In this document: piece after piece, positions 9,982 to 21,252 of the stretch
Layout: each line of letters opens with the position of its first letter
How positions within the stretch are numbered: position 1 is the stretch's first letter
Assembly: GCA_947095585.1 (NCBI GenBank)
Contig: OX352761.1
Location: 54,544,432 to 54,608,431, forward strand
Source of the DNA: Nephrocerus scutellatus
Taxonomy: Eukaryota; Arthropoda; Insecta; Diptera; Pipunculidae
Length of the DNA stretch: 64,000 nt
Direction of reading: 5' to 3'
Made by a program: the position numbers and the translations under genes
Notes under the pieces: model-generated
What the model saw: only the letters and a program-made list of their open reading frames with translations
What the model was told of the DNA's origin: nothing
Database searches by the model: none

Positions 9982-11040
9982 ATGAGCTTTTACCGGCTAC
10001 AAAAGGAGGAGGAGAGGGCGGAGCGACCGCTAGGAAGCTCGTCCGAAAATGATCTGTTGGCGTCTAGTCAAGAGATGGTGTTGCCAGCAGATCAGAACGT
10101 GAGCGCCAGCCATAGTGCTCAACAGCCGAGTATTGCGAGTACTAGCCATAGTACACCAATGATCGGCTCTATCTTGCCTAAGGTCGCCGGGGTCGGCCTC
10201 AGGAGCAAACGGAAGAAAACCGCTGATGTTCTCTGGAAGCAGCTGAACCAGAGGGCTGTATTCATTTTAAGCAAGATTGCTAAGAATAAGGCTGCTAACT
10301 ACAAGTGGTGGTTCCAAGGTGGCAGCAATAAAGAAGGTCAAGGAGACCGCGGCTTCCTCCGTTGAGAAGGCTAATGTCAGACCTTCCTACAAAGAGGTGG
10401 CCATCAGTCACTTGAATGTGGCGCTGATCGACGAGCTGTCAAATAGTGGCACACCAATCTTGGACAAATGGGGCGACATTGAGGCCCGACTGTCTGAATT
10501 GGTGATCACCTTATCACCGCTGAAAAGGGTCCACCAGTCTCTTCCGACTGCTCCGTTGTCCTTAAGGGTTTCAGGATTTTGAAATGCGAGGACCAGCCGT
10601 CTTTGGACTTTCTTGGCAAGTGCGTCGCTAAGATAAGCGACGAATGAGAGGGCTTGTAAATTAAGCTTATCCCGGCCAAGGAAGTCCCTAGGAGGCCCAG
10701 GGCACGCATTTAGCTACCAAGGATGAAGGTGGACAAAGCTAAAGTTCTCCAATGTCTACGGCTCCAGAACCTTGAAATACCGATGGACAATTGGAGCATT
10801 ATTCGAGCAGAAGAACCACAGCTCAACAATATGTCCCTGGTACTCCTGATCAATGAGGAGTGTCTGGGACCTATTGAGAAAGCTGGCTTTAAGCTTAGGT
10901 TTGGCGTCAGGCAGGCCAAACTTAAGGTCTTCCGGCTGTCCCGTGAGGAAGATGACCCGGAAGAAGATACGGCCTCCAGACTACTAGAGGATCTAAGTAT
11001 AGATCCTTTGGTGGCAGGTCGCTCTACATCAACCCAATAG
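9982..11040 (+). pseudogene. LOA-type LINE ORF1, frameshifted
   Basis: Starts at ATG 9982 with a polar Ser-rich segment; the frame shifts around 10290 into 10277-10582, which contains PSYKEVAISHLNVALID, the opening of the conserved LOA ORF1 domain. A third frame (10723-11040) continues with LRLQNLEIPMDNWSIIRAEE, LVLLINEECL and FGVRQAKLKVF, typical of that domain's C-terminal half. It acts as the gag-like RNA-binding protein. At least two frameshifts separate the three parts. Confidence 0.75.
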
Positions 11041-11678
11041 TGACGATGTCTAGGTTACTGCAGATTAACCTCAAGCACTCGAAATATGCCTCTGATAATC
11101 TGTACAAGACATCGTCCTTGTACAAGAACCTTGGGTCAGAAGTACTGACGTCAAGGGTCTAAATACGAGGGACTACAATCTCATTTATAAAAAAGATAAC
11201 GGTAAGCCACGATCTTGTGTTTTAGTGAAAAAACACATTAACGCTTTCCTTTGCCAAATTTCAGCTCTGCAGACCAATCTGTTGTCAGGGTAGAGGAAGC
11301 GGGAGGGGGACACCTTTTTGTGTCCTCGGCGTATTTTCCGCATAACCGCCCAACCCCACCAGAAGAAATCTTAAAGCTAATGGTTAAAGCTGGAGGTTCA
11401 ATGGTTTGGAAGGGGTAATCGATATTACCTTGATTTCTAATAATAAGGTATTTAGGGTTGATAACTGGACAGTGTCTGATATCAACTCCTACTCTGACCA
11501 TAAGTATATAAGGTTTGATCTGAACCTTCGTACGGAGTCGATTAAAACTTTTCAAAATATAAAAAGAACTGACTGGGTGAAATTCGGCAATATTATCCAG
11601 TCAAAATTAGGCAAATTACCCAATATTGAAGTAATTTCAGCATGGACAACAAAATTGATAAGTTCGAGAAATCAATGA
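11041..11678 (+). pseudogene. LOA-type LINE endonuclease remnant
   Basis: Degraded exonuclease-endonuclease-phosphatase domain. Readable blocks in different frames are a VVRVEEAGGGHLFVSSAYFP stretch near 11280-11340, then VIDITLISNN, and SYSDHKYIRFDL with the closing SDH motif near 11490-11520. Ends just before the reverse transcriptase linker. Confidence 0.7.
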
Positions 11679-11689
11679 ACGTGGCTCTA

Positions 11690-13110
11690 AAAGCCTCTTA
11701 CCCAATTAGTCGGAGTAGAAAATACACCCTCCCTGGTGGAGCCAAGACCTTAGTAAACTTAGAAGTATGACTAGGTCGATCTTCAATATCTGCTATACCA
11801 ACAAATACTGGCAGCCTTATAAAGACTGCCTAAGAAGGTACAAGAAGGCCATCAAAGAAGCCAAGCGACGCTCTTGGATGGACTTCTGTCAATCAATTGA
11901 AACTACCAAGGACTCGGCTATAATTTGCAAGATTCTGGCGAAAGAGAACACCTGTCCGACTTTCATCAGGAAAGATGACGTTGGCTGGACGGCATCTGCG
12001 ACAGAATCCCTGGATCTTCTCATAAATACACATTTTCCCAACAGCAGCTACCAATGCGCATATAACTTAGAAAGGTTGCATGCTCCCTCTGGCCTAGACT
12101 AGATGGTATACAGCCGATTATGCTACACATGTCGATGAGCTGTCAACACTCTGGCTAATGAAGATTTTTAGAAGCTGTCTCCTACTCAGTTATGTCCCCC
12201 GCAGCTGGAGAGGATGGTCGGGTGGTTTCTATACCCAAAGCAGGCAGAAGAGGCCATGAATCAGCAAAGGATTTCAGGCCTCTAAGTCTCTCATCGTTCT
12301 TGCTAAAGGCTCTGGAGCGAATTCAATCAGGCAACGATTTGAAGTCACACAAGCATTGAGATCTCAACACGCATATCTTAAGGGCAGGTCCACGGAGACT
12401 GCCCTCCATGAGGTAGTGCGAACGATTGAGCACACGATCAACTACAAGCAGTTTACTTAAGCCACCTTTTTAGATATAGAAGGGGCTTTCAACAATGTTC
12501 ACATTGAAGCTCTAACCAAGTCAGGAGTGGAATCCTTCTTAAGCAATGGATATCCATGCTCGGCAGCAGGATTATACATGCCAATCTTGGCAGCTGTAAC
12601 ATTAACAAATGAGTCGACAGAGGCACCCCCCAAGGAGGGGTCATCTCTCTCTTACTGTGGCTGATGATTAATGAAATGCTACTAAAACTTGAAGAGGATA
12701 GGAAGAAGGTAGTTGCGTATGCAGATGACGTGGTGATGCTCGTATCAGGCCAATACCTTTCCGTAATCAGTTAAGTCATTGAAAGCGCCCTGGGTAGAGT
12801 CAGCTCCTGGGCAATAAGCTGTGGCCTTGGAGCCAACCCTGGGAAGACCGAAATGGTTTTGTTCACCACTAAATCCAAGATACCGGCCTTTATCCTTCCA
12901 AAACTCAATGGAAAAAGTGTCAGTCTCACCCCCAGCGCCAAATATCTCGGAGTGATATTGTATTGGAAGTTTAGCTGGAAGGCTAACATAGAGAACAGGG
13001 CTAAGGGCCCTATATGCTAGCAGCAAAACCATCGGAAGGAAATGGGGTCTTCAACAAAAGATGGCTCATTGGCTGTATACAGCTGTTGTACGGCATCAAA
13101 ATGGCGCACA
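11690..13110 (+). pseudogene. LOA-type LINE reverse transcriptase remnant
   Basis: The linker frame 11767-12102 contains YKKAIKEAKRRSWMDFCQSIE, matching the equivalent region of the other LOA LINE. Further on come a degraded fingers region, LDIEGAFNN-type sequence near 12470-12500, and a YADDVVMLVS block near 12720-12745, followed by a thumb with AKYLGVIL. Catalytic Asp residues are present, but stops and frameshifts occur throughout. No RNase H follows. Confidence 0.75.
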
Positions 13111-13168
13111 CTAGCGCTAATTGAGGACCTCGCAAGTAAAGCGTGGACCACCACTCCATCTACCTACC

Positions 13169-13185
13169 TATACGTGAAACGGTTT
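13169..13185 (+). repeat. 17-bp direct repeat, right copy
   Basis: Exact second copy of the 17 bp at 9186-9202, at the 3' edge of the LOA-type LINE. Sequence after it (13186 on) would have been continuous with sequence before 9186 prior to insertion. Confidence 0.65.
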
Positions 13186-13282
13186 ATAGCTTCGAACCGG
13201 TTTGTTCCTTTTCCATGTCTTTCCAGTGTCCGGTAAATCACCGTTGTTGCTATGCGGTTCTCTTCCTATGGTTCCGTTCCCG

Positions 13283-13728
13283 TTGTTGTTGTTTTCATTA
13301 TAACGGGTGTTTTTTTGGGAGGTTTGTTTTTCCGATAGATGTCGTTTTATTTTATGACAGTTGTTTTGACAGCTCAAAGTGGCATTTCTACTCAGTATTG
13401 TTTGGCAAATCATTATGAAAAAAAAAAAAAAAAATGACATTTGTGAAAAATAGTCGTGGTAGCCATATGCCAGAAATTGTTAAATGCCAAAAAATTATCT
13501 ACCAAATAAAAAAAAATTTTGGTCATTTCATAATTTTATATGTGTTTTATTCAAAAAAAAAATCGGCAACCTCTTAAAAAAACACGTTATATCATAATGA
13601 TTTGCCAAACAATACTGAGTAGAAATGCCACTTTGAGCTGTCAAAACAACTGTCATAAAATAAAACGACATCTATCGGAAAAACAAACCTCCCAAAAAAA
13701 CACCCGTTATAATGAAAACAACAACAAC
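13283..13728. repeat. Large inverted repeat (arms ~135 bp, loop ~176 bp)
   Basis: Left arm 13283-13417 is the reverse complement of right arm 13594-13728 (for example CATTATAACGGGTGTTTTTT on the left and AAAAAACACCCGTTATAATG on the right). The right arm belongs to the Jockey 5' region; the left arm is its inverted copy. In the downstream duplicate only the innermost 19 bp of the stem remain. Confidence 0.9.
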
Positions 13729-14342
13729 AATAATGAAATGAATACATATTAATTCATAAAAATTATGTTATGTATGAAATGTATGATGTTTTATTGGAAT
13801 GCTCTTTTATAGGTGTGAAAATAAAAACAAAACTCTGAAAGCGTTTCATCTTAATAATACACATATTGTCCATCGCTGGAAAGAGCATTGTTTGCTGCTC
13901 ACTTGCAAATTGAAGTGCACATCACAGCAGTACTAGGATTTTAAGGTGAATAGCAAAATAATTGTTAATTACAAATAACACATTCCTATTAATACATATA
14001 TAAATAAAACCCGCGCTAAACTTATTTGGATTCAGTGTAGAAAAGAGAGGAATAGACAAAGAGCCGTAAAGATTTGTCAATTGTCATATTCAAAAAAAAG
14101 ACAAACAAACCTTCCACTGAACCGAAATCGCAAGCGCCTAAAACTATATAACACAATTCCACCAAAACTTCATCTCTACAATTATAGAGTTACCAGTAGT
14201 TAAAAAAAAATATATATATAATTAAAACACATTAATTCTAGTGGATTGTAATAAATAATACGAAACAAAAAAACAAAAAAAAAAACAAATTGAAAAACTA
14301 AAAATCATTTGAATATGAGCGTAGCGAGGTCGCCCCCTGCGG
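13399..14342 (+). repeat. Jockey 5' region, tandem copy A
   Basis: This block recurs almost unchanged at 14347-15290, an offset of 948 bp (947 after an A-run indel). It starts at TGTTTGGCAAATCATTATG and an A-run and ends in the first codons of ORF1 (ATGAGCGTAGCGAGG). Copy A is cut about nine codons into ORF1 and runs directly into copy B. It carries A-runs, a TTCAGTGT block near 14031 and no long ORF. Confidence 0.9.
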
Positions 14343-14346
14343 CAAA

Positions 14347-15290
14347 TGTTTGGCAAATCATTATGAAAAAAAAAAAAAAAATGACATTTGTGAAAAATAG
14401 TCGTGGTAGCCATATGCCAGAAATTGTTAAATGCCAAAAAATTATCTACCAAATTAAAAAAAAATTTTGGTCATTTCATAATTTTATATGTGTTTTATTC
14501 AAAAAAAAAATCGGCAACCTCTTAAAAAAACACGTTATATCATAATGATTTGCCAAACAATACTGAGTAGAAATGCCACTTTGAGCTGTCAAAACAACTG
14601 TCATAAAATAAAACGACATCTATCGGAAAAACAAACCTCCCAAAAAAACACCCGTTATAATGAAAACAACAACAACAATAATGAAATGAATACATATTAA
14701 TTCATAAAAATTATGTTATGTATGAAATGTATGATGTTTTATTGGAATGCTCTTTTATAGGTGTGAAAATAAAAACAAAACTCTGAAAGCGTTTCATCTT
14801 AATAATACACATATTGTCCATCGCTGGAAAGAGCATTGTTTGCTGCTCACTTGCAAATTGAAGTGCACATCACAGCAGTACTAGGATTTTAAGGTGAATA
14901 GCAAAATAATTGTTAATTACAAATAACACATTCCTATTAATACATATATAAATAAAACCCGCGATAAACTTATTTGGATTCAGTGTAGAAAAGAGAGGAA
15001 TAGACAAAGAGCCGTAAAGATTTGTCAATTGTCATATTCAAAAAAAAGACAAACAAACCTTCCACTGAACCGAAATCGCAAGCGCCTAAAACTATATAAC
15101 ACAATTCCACCAAAACTTCATCTCTACAATTATAGAGTTACCAGTAGTTAAAAAAAAATATATATATAATTAAAACACATTAATTCTAGTGGATTGTAAT
15201 AAATACTACGAAACAAAAAAACAAAAAAAAAACAAATTGAAAAACTAAAAATCATTTGAATATGAGCGTAGCGAGGTCGCCCCCTGCGGG
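14347..15290 (+). repeat. Jockey 5' region, tandem copy B (joined to ORF1)
   Basis: Second copy of the 948-bp unit; differences from copy A are few single-base changes and A-run length. Here the ORF1 start continues into a longer coding frame, so this copy is the true leader of the element and copy A the extra unit. Confidence 0.9.
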
Positions 15291-16565
15291 GCGACAAAAA
15301 AACCAAGTCAACTGGGCTACGCACAACAACACACCACCTACTACCAGAATAATCTCAACTCCCACCACAACAACAACGACAAATTCTAAAATTATTAATA
15401 CAGCGACAAACACTTCGACAACAACAAGCCTTATTGCAACAAACGTTACACCTATTTTTAGCACCACTACATCAACATCAATCACATCTATGGACCCACT
15501 AAGACATGCTCCAGTTAAAATACAACAGCCCAATCATAAGATGAAAGATGTTCCTAACAATCAACCCTCATCCCAAAAAAGGCACAGAACCTCACCGCTC
15601 AAAACAACGGACAATACTAAAAAATTCAAAATCAAAATAAAAACTACTGGCTTAGTCAGCCAAATATTAAATCATCTTATCGATTTGACATATTATCAAC
15701 AGACGATGAAAACGAGACCGACACTGCCCAAATTGAAGACAAAGACAAAGAAGCACCTAAGAAAATATCCAAACCACCACCAATTTATGTCCAAGGAGTA
15801 AAATATATAAATGTCCTAACCAACGCTCTAGATCACGAGACATCAAAAAATTCATATGAATTAAGAGTGCTGCCAAACGATGAAATAAAAATCCAGCCCA
15901 TAGATTCCATAACTTATACAAATACGGAAAAACACACAGTATTACACATACAAACCCAAAGAACAAAGAGGATTTCGGGTAATGCTTCGAAACATGCACC
16001 ACTCCGCTGACCAAGATGAAATTAAAAAAGAACTTACCGAACTAGGCCACAATGTTAAAAATATACATATTACAAAGGGGCACCAAACATCCACTACCAC
16101 TCTTCTCTATAGAACTCGAAAACAGCAAAAATAACAAAAATATTTACAGCATTACCCATTTACTACACTGTAAAATATCGTTCGAACCACCGCATCAAAA
16201 AAGGCTTATACCCCAATGCACGAGCTGCCAGAAATACGGACACACCAAAAATGTTTGCACAAAGGAAAAATGCGCAGGAAAAATAAAACTATTGAATGCG
16301 CACTTGGACCAAACAGTAATGGCGTAAAATGTGCTTTGTGTGGAGAAAAACACACCACAAATTACAAAGGTTGTGAAATATACAAAGCTCTCAAAGTTAA
16401 GAGATATCCTACCTTACGGGAAAAAAACAGACAACCAACGACAAGAATCCCACAACTGAAACAGCCGATACACGTGAACCATACACAAATCATACCCTAA
16501 CTTATGCACAAGTCACATCGAATGAGGTGGAGCTAAGCACACAAGTCATTAACGATCAAATATAA
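15262..16565 (+). pseudogene. Jockey-clade ORF1 (gag-like) with zinc knuckles, frameshifted
   Basis: Begins at ATG 15264 (reading SVARSPPAG), with a long Thr/Asn-rich N-terminus, frameshifts near 15670-15800 and 16050, then CTSCQKYGHTKNVC (CCHC) and CALCGEKHTTNYKGC (second knuckle). This order is typical of Jockey-clade ORF1 proteins, which bind the element RNA. The C-terminus (TYAQVTS...) stops at TAA 16563-16565. No endonuclease or reverse transcriptase follows; minus-strand RTE sequence begins about 150 bp later. Confidence 0.75.
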
Positions 16566-16709
16566 ACTAACACAACGAATACATCTCTCCCAAGCTCTTT
16601 TATAAACAATGGTTTTTTGTTTTTTTTCATGTTCGAATATGAATAATAATGATGGTCCATGTGAGAAACATTGTGTTTCAAGATTTAATGCTATGTGCAG
16701 GTTGCAGGT

Positions 16710-17455
16710 TGTCGTCATATTATGAAACGACGCTATACCACGATATTTGCTGCAGGCTGTGATATCCCCTTTCTTATGTATGGGGCACAGGATCCCTCTT
16801 CGCCAGTCTTCTGCCATCGCTTCTTCCTCCCATACCTGCACTATTAGTTCATGAAGTGCTTGGTTGGATTGCGGAGCCTCCTGTTTTAATTAGTTCCGCT
16901 GGGATACCATCATATCCCGGGTCCTTATTATTTTTGAGCCGATTAATCGCTCTGCTAACTTCGTCTATGCTTGGTGGCGGCAGCGTAGTGTGGTCTTCGG
17001 TCATTGGTGGAGCCTCCAATTCCTCAGTTAGCTGGCCATTAAGTTACTCATGAAAATGCTCTTCCCATCGCTCTAAGCTGCCTTTGAGATCGGCGATCAG
17101 ATTACCCTCTTTGTCTTTGCAGTATGTGCAACGAGGTGTATATTGCGTCATGCCACGGACTCTTTGGTAGAACTTACGCGCCTGGCGCGGTTCTTGCTCT
17201 CTATACTGTTCCAGTTCACGGACGAGATTCTTTTCCCAGGCTGCTTTCTTTCGCCGGTGAACCTTCTGAGCTCTTTATATTCATCTTCGCGTGGCCGCGT
17301 TCTATGAGATTGTTGCATTGCTCGGTACGCAACATTCTTACGTTCAGTCGCTAGCTTACATTTGTCATCTAACCAATCGTTCCGATCTCTACGACTTCTG
17401 TCTAAGATGGCGTCAGCAGTACTAATGACAGTATTGTTAAGGCGTGTCCATTTCT
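16710..17455 (-). pseudogene. RTE reverse transcriptase N-terminal remnant
   Basis: Minus-strand blocks include DRNDWLDDKCKLATERKN, AYRAMQQSHRTR and, near 16730-16810, EDWRRGILCPIHKKGD followed by CSKYRGI, the fingers of an RTE reverse transcriptase. The catalytic palm is missing here. A later RTE piece exists on the other strand at 20930-21250. Confidence 0.75.
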
Positions 17456-17459
17456 CTTT

Positions 17460-17960
17460 TTTTTATATTTTTTTTTATATTTTTAATATTATTTCCAAGG
17501 GAATACTCCCTGAATGACTTGCGCCACGGCAATAAGGGAGGCTAAGCCCTTTATTAAAATTAAGAAATAAATCGGAGAAATGTGATTTACAATATATCAC
17601 ATTCCTAACGTTTGTAGTCGGTTTCAAATTATTTTCTCGGAATTCTCCCTGATTCCTTGAAAAAGGCAATACGGAAAAACGATCACGAAACTACAACGAC
17701 GCGAGTTGAAATGCTTTAATGAATGGATCATGGTCAAGGAAAACTACAAAAAACCTTGACCAAGAAAATATTACAAAAAAAACAACATACATTAGCCTTC
17801 AAAATTCTTGGAACCTCAATTGAAAAATTCGGTCTTGCAGGAACTAGCTGACTTCTTTCTTGAAGGCCAATAACTCGACAGTGAATTGTACCGGATTCGT
17901 TTGTAGTACCAGGCCTAACGAACGAAAAAGGCATCTCAGCCCAAGGATTTACTCTTCCTG
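17460..17960. other. Unclassified ~500-bp insertion in the RTE LINE
   Basis: RTE coding similarity stops at about 17960 and resumes at about 17455. The insert has a T-rich left edge, internal short inverted repeats (AATGTGAT..ATCACATT at 17577-17603), and direct copies of GGAATnCTCCCTGA near 17500 and 17640. I could not find matching terminal repeats or a target duplication, so its class is open. Confidence 0.5.
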
Positions 17961-18917
17961 CATTAAGGGCGAGTACTATAGCTTGACCGTAGTTGTTTCT
18001 GGTCTCTTCGTTGCGAAGGGCAGCCGTGTTGACTCGAATCTGATTCACGGATGCTGTCTTTCTTGATGATGCAATCTGCGCTCGGAGCACCATACCAACA
18101 AGATAGTGGTCCTAGTCGCCGTTGGCACCTCGGTACGTTCGTACCGTCATCAGATTTGGGTTGTGGCGGCGGTCCATCAATACGTGGTCTATTTGGTTAA
18201 GAGTGACTCCATCAGGAGATACCCAGGTGGAATTGTGGATATTTTTACGCGCAAACCTTGTACTTGCAACGACCAAATTATTGCTTGCTGCCATTTCTAT
18301 GACTCGGTGTCCATTGTCATTAGTGTTCTCGTGTAAGCTATGGGTGCCAATGTACTGCCTGAATACTGGCTCCCTACCTATTTTGGCATTCATATCCCCC
18401 AGAATGATTTTTACGCATGGAGTTCCCGTTAAACTGATTCAAAGAACTCTTTCTTACTCTTTTTCATCATCTGGGGAATCCTCTGTAGGCGCGTGAACGT
18501 TTATGAGGCTTATGTTTTTAGATCTGCCTCGAACGCGAAGGGTGCATAGCCGTTCATTTATTGCTTTAAAGCCGATAACGGTGGGTTTCATTCTTTTGCT
18601 GACTAAAAACCCTCATATTCATATTCTCATCTCATATTCTAATTTTTGTAAGACGCCATTCCCCGTCCACCGCATCTCCTGGATTGCTGTTATGCCAGCA
18701 TTATATTTACACAGGGTATCGGCCAGCTGATGTGCTGCTCGAGATCTATACAGTGAGCGTACGTTCCATGAGAAAATTCTAAAATCTTTTAGCCGTTTTC
18801 GTTGCCGTGGTCGTCGTTGTTCATCAGTGTATCCGAGGCTGATTTTGGGTCCCGTAGTAATAATTTTTTACGAGCGAGGTTATTAGCCTCGCGCCAACAT
18901 TCTGTGTTATCCCCCAT
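17960..18917 (-). pseudogene. RTE endonuclease remnant
   Basis: From ATG 18917: a GDNTECWREANNLARKK leader, then ITAIQEMRWTG (catalytic Glu), KNISLINVHAPTED, ILGDMNAKIGREP (catalytic Asp/Asn), STRFARKNIHNSTWVSPDG and NQIDHVLMDRRH. The C-terminal SDH part is damaged and RTE-type VNTAALRNEETRNNYGQAI follows. Stop codons and frame changes are frequent. Confidence 0.8.
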
Positions 18918-20929
18918 ATTCTGCTGATAGCTGACCGCCTTAGTATGTTTACTATGCTTACTATTTAGGCTCTTTAAAGAAAAACTTTAAAATAACTTCT
19001 CAATTTTTTTTTTAACTATGAGTTTTATCTTTCTGTTGCTGAAACTTTTGTCTAAAATATTGTTTCCCTTACTGTACGGTAGATTACTGGTCTTATAATA
19101 TGTTACGACTAAAGTTTGTAACAAAAATATTGTTAGGTTATATTTTGTATTATTATTAGATCAGTAAATTATTAAAAGTTTTTTAAAAAGAATTACTCTT
19201 TTATCAATGATCAGCTTCACTACCACCCAAATAATTTAAGCTGACTAAAAATACAATTAAACAGCAAAAGGAGTTGAAAAATAGTAGTTTTGTATTGAAG
19301 ACATGAAAAATATCTGTATTGAAAAATTATTCATATTGTTGGTATTTTATATTTTATTTAATTTATTGTTGATAATAAAAAAATTATCAATAAAAAATGG
19401 TTTCATTATTAACAGTCTTACATTGCTTAAATTCTACTGCTTTGCACCTGAAAAAAATATATTAGATTAAAGAAATCAAACGTGATGCGCGAGGCTACGG
19501 CACCACCCCTAAACAAGGTGAGGTATATAACCATTTTTTCATATATTTTACATATATTTTACATCTTAATGATTCTCTTTAAAAAAAAATGAAAATTCGA
19601 CCAGTTGGAGAAAAAAACCGAATGGTGACGAGCAAAAGCATTTTTTTGTTAAGTGTATTTTACCACAAGGATTGTAATAACAATTAATTTTTCAAAAAAA
19701 AAAAAAAAAAAAAAAAGGAATTCTTTCAGGTGCTGCTCCATGACGTAGGCTTCTGCTTGCACCTTTAAGCTGATCCGCTACTTACTTTGGGCAGCGCTGC
19801 TACTATTCGATGTGGCCGATGATGATAAGGCGATTACGCTTGCTGTTGTGAATGACGGCTGCCTGTTGCTCCAGGCTGTGGATGTATACGGCGAAATCAA
19901 GGGTGAAAGGTTGAGGTTCGCCACAACCTGAATCACTCTCCCACGCAGAACCGATTTTTTAATTTCTCCTTTTCCTTTTTATATGGAAAACGGTAGCAGG
20001 GCAAGGGACCCGATGCATGATGGAAGTTCTCCTGATGAATAGGGTTTCACAAAATTGGGCAGAGCAATCAGTTCAAGCTAATGCACGATGGTAACTTTGT
20101 ATGCAAAGATTAGTGGGCGAGCGAAATTGGCGAACTGACGAGACCACGAAGCACTATTAAACATTTAACCTTTTCGCTCACATGCTTTTGAGGTTTCAGA
20201 ACACTAGTTTGTCATATTATAAACGGTTTGGGCGACCGGTCGGTATGGATGCAGATAAATAGACAAATGTTACAAAAAAGGGGAATATATAAACCATTTA
20301 CATGCTGCAAGCGACGTTGCTATTGCTACCATTTCCTTTTCTGTTGACTTTTCTTTTCTTTAATCATTTCAACATTACTAAGAGTAATATATAACTCTTC
20401 AATCAAATTATATAATAAAAAGAGAACCTGATAAAACGAAATTAATGGCGACTATTGCGTCTGCGCGTTTTAAAGCGACATTCTTCGATTCTCGTACGAT
20501 ACCATTTCGATGCATGTGTTATTGCAGCTCGCTTCATTTCTCTTCAAATTGAATTTAAAATTATTTAAATTTTTTATGAATTGAAAACCAAAGCTGCATT
20601 ACTGTGTTTGGGCAGTGATATTATGCAATATCCAATATGCAATATGCACCCACCTCACTTGGCTTGTAAATTGGCTATTTCATTGTTCATTGTGATGTGA
20701 TGATGATGTATGTGATGAGCTACGGTGCCAGTCGTAGACTGTCCTCTTTTTATTATTTAGTATAGAAGAAAAATTTCTTTAATCATTTCTACATTACATA
20801 CTAAGTGTTAATAAAATCATCATTGCGATGATTTTCATTATTCAAATTAATGAGCATTGATAATGAATCAGCAAAATAACATTGGCCATGAATGTGCAAT
20901 GCGTTTTTAACTTCTCTTCATCAATTTAT
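18918..20929. other. AT-rich spacer without recognisable genes
   Basis: Mostly AT-rich sequence with homopolymer runs, including 22 A at about 19695-19717. A GC-richer patch at 19720-19960 has no frame that I recognise on either strand. No terminal repeats or coding similarity were seen. Confidence 0.6.
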
Positions 20930-21252
20930 TGACATCGTTGTTAGAAACCCAAGACGAAGCTTTCATCCAGATAGAGCAGACGGCACGAAATCTGGGGTTG
21001 CACATAAATGAGAGCAAAACAAAGTACAGTACAGCAAGCTACGTCTGCGAGTAGAAGATCCAATATTGGTTCCTCAATTCAAATAGTGGAGCGCGAATTT
21101 GAAGTAGTGCAATCCTTTAACTATCTCGGGTCAACTGTAGCAGCCGATAACAGCATGGAACCAGATATACGCGCACGGTTGCTTAAAGCCAACAAAGCCT
21201 ACTATAGTCTGTCAACAAGACTCTTCAAATCCAAGAACTTAATCATAACATT
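20930..21252 (+). pseudogene. RTE reverse transcriptase thumb fragment
   Basis: Plus-strand sequence reads QDEAFIQIEQTARNLGLHIN then ESKTKY, a frame break, and FNYLGSTVAADNSMEPDIRA followed by RLFKSKNLI. This is the region after the catalytic box in RTE reverse transcriptases. It is in the opposite orientation to the RTE LINE at 16.7-18.9 kb. It runs in frame into a BEL protease fragment. Confidence 0.75.

Larger units (their letters stand above)
9203..13168 (+). mobile_element. LOA-type LINE, plus strand, internally decayed
   Basis: Plus-strand LINE with 5'UTR, ORF1 of the LOA type, endonuclease and reverse transcriptase, related in sequence to the LINE at 2955-8462 but clearly a different family. 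It ends soon after the reverse transcriptase thumb, without RNase H or a recognisable 3' tail, yet 17-bp direct repeats flank it. It is therefore either 3'-deleted, or the repeat marks a secondary event. Every domain is broken by frameshifts or stops. Confidence 0.7.
16710..18917 (-). mobile_element. RTE-type LINE, minus strand, 3' truncated
   Basis: A minus-strand reading from ATG 18917 gives an endonuclease and then the N-terminal part of a reverse transcriptase of the RTE type (the kind often mislabelled craniofacial development protein 2-like). It is interrupted by about 500 bp of foreign sequence (17460-17960) and stops at about 16710, before the catalytic palm. Many stops and frameshifts. 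Confidence 0.75.

Noticed and set aside
13540..14700. Two identical 70-codon plus-strand frames
   Set aside because: They lie in the duplicated Jockey leader and appear twice only because the leader is duplicated; low-complexity Asn/Lys ends.
15252..15533. Val/Ile-rich minus-strand frame
   Set aside because: It is the complement of the Thr/Asn codons of Jockey ORF1; no independent evidence.
19720..19960. GC-richer patch that could be an exon or LINE piece
   Set aside because: No frame on either strand gave a recognisable motif, and no splice sites framed an open stretch.
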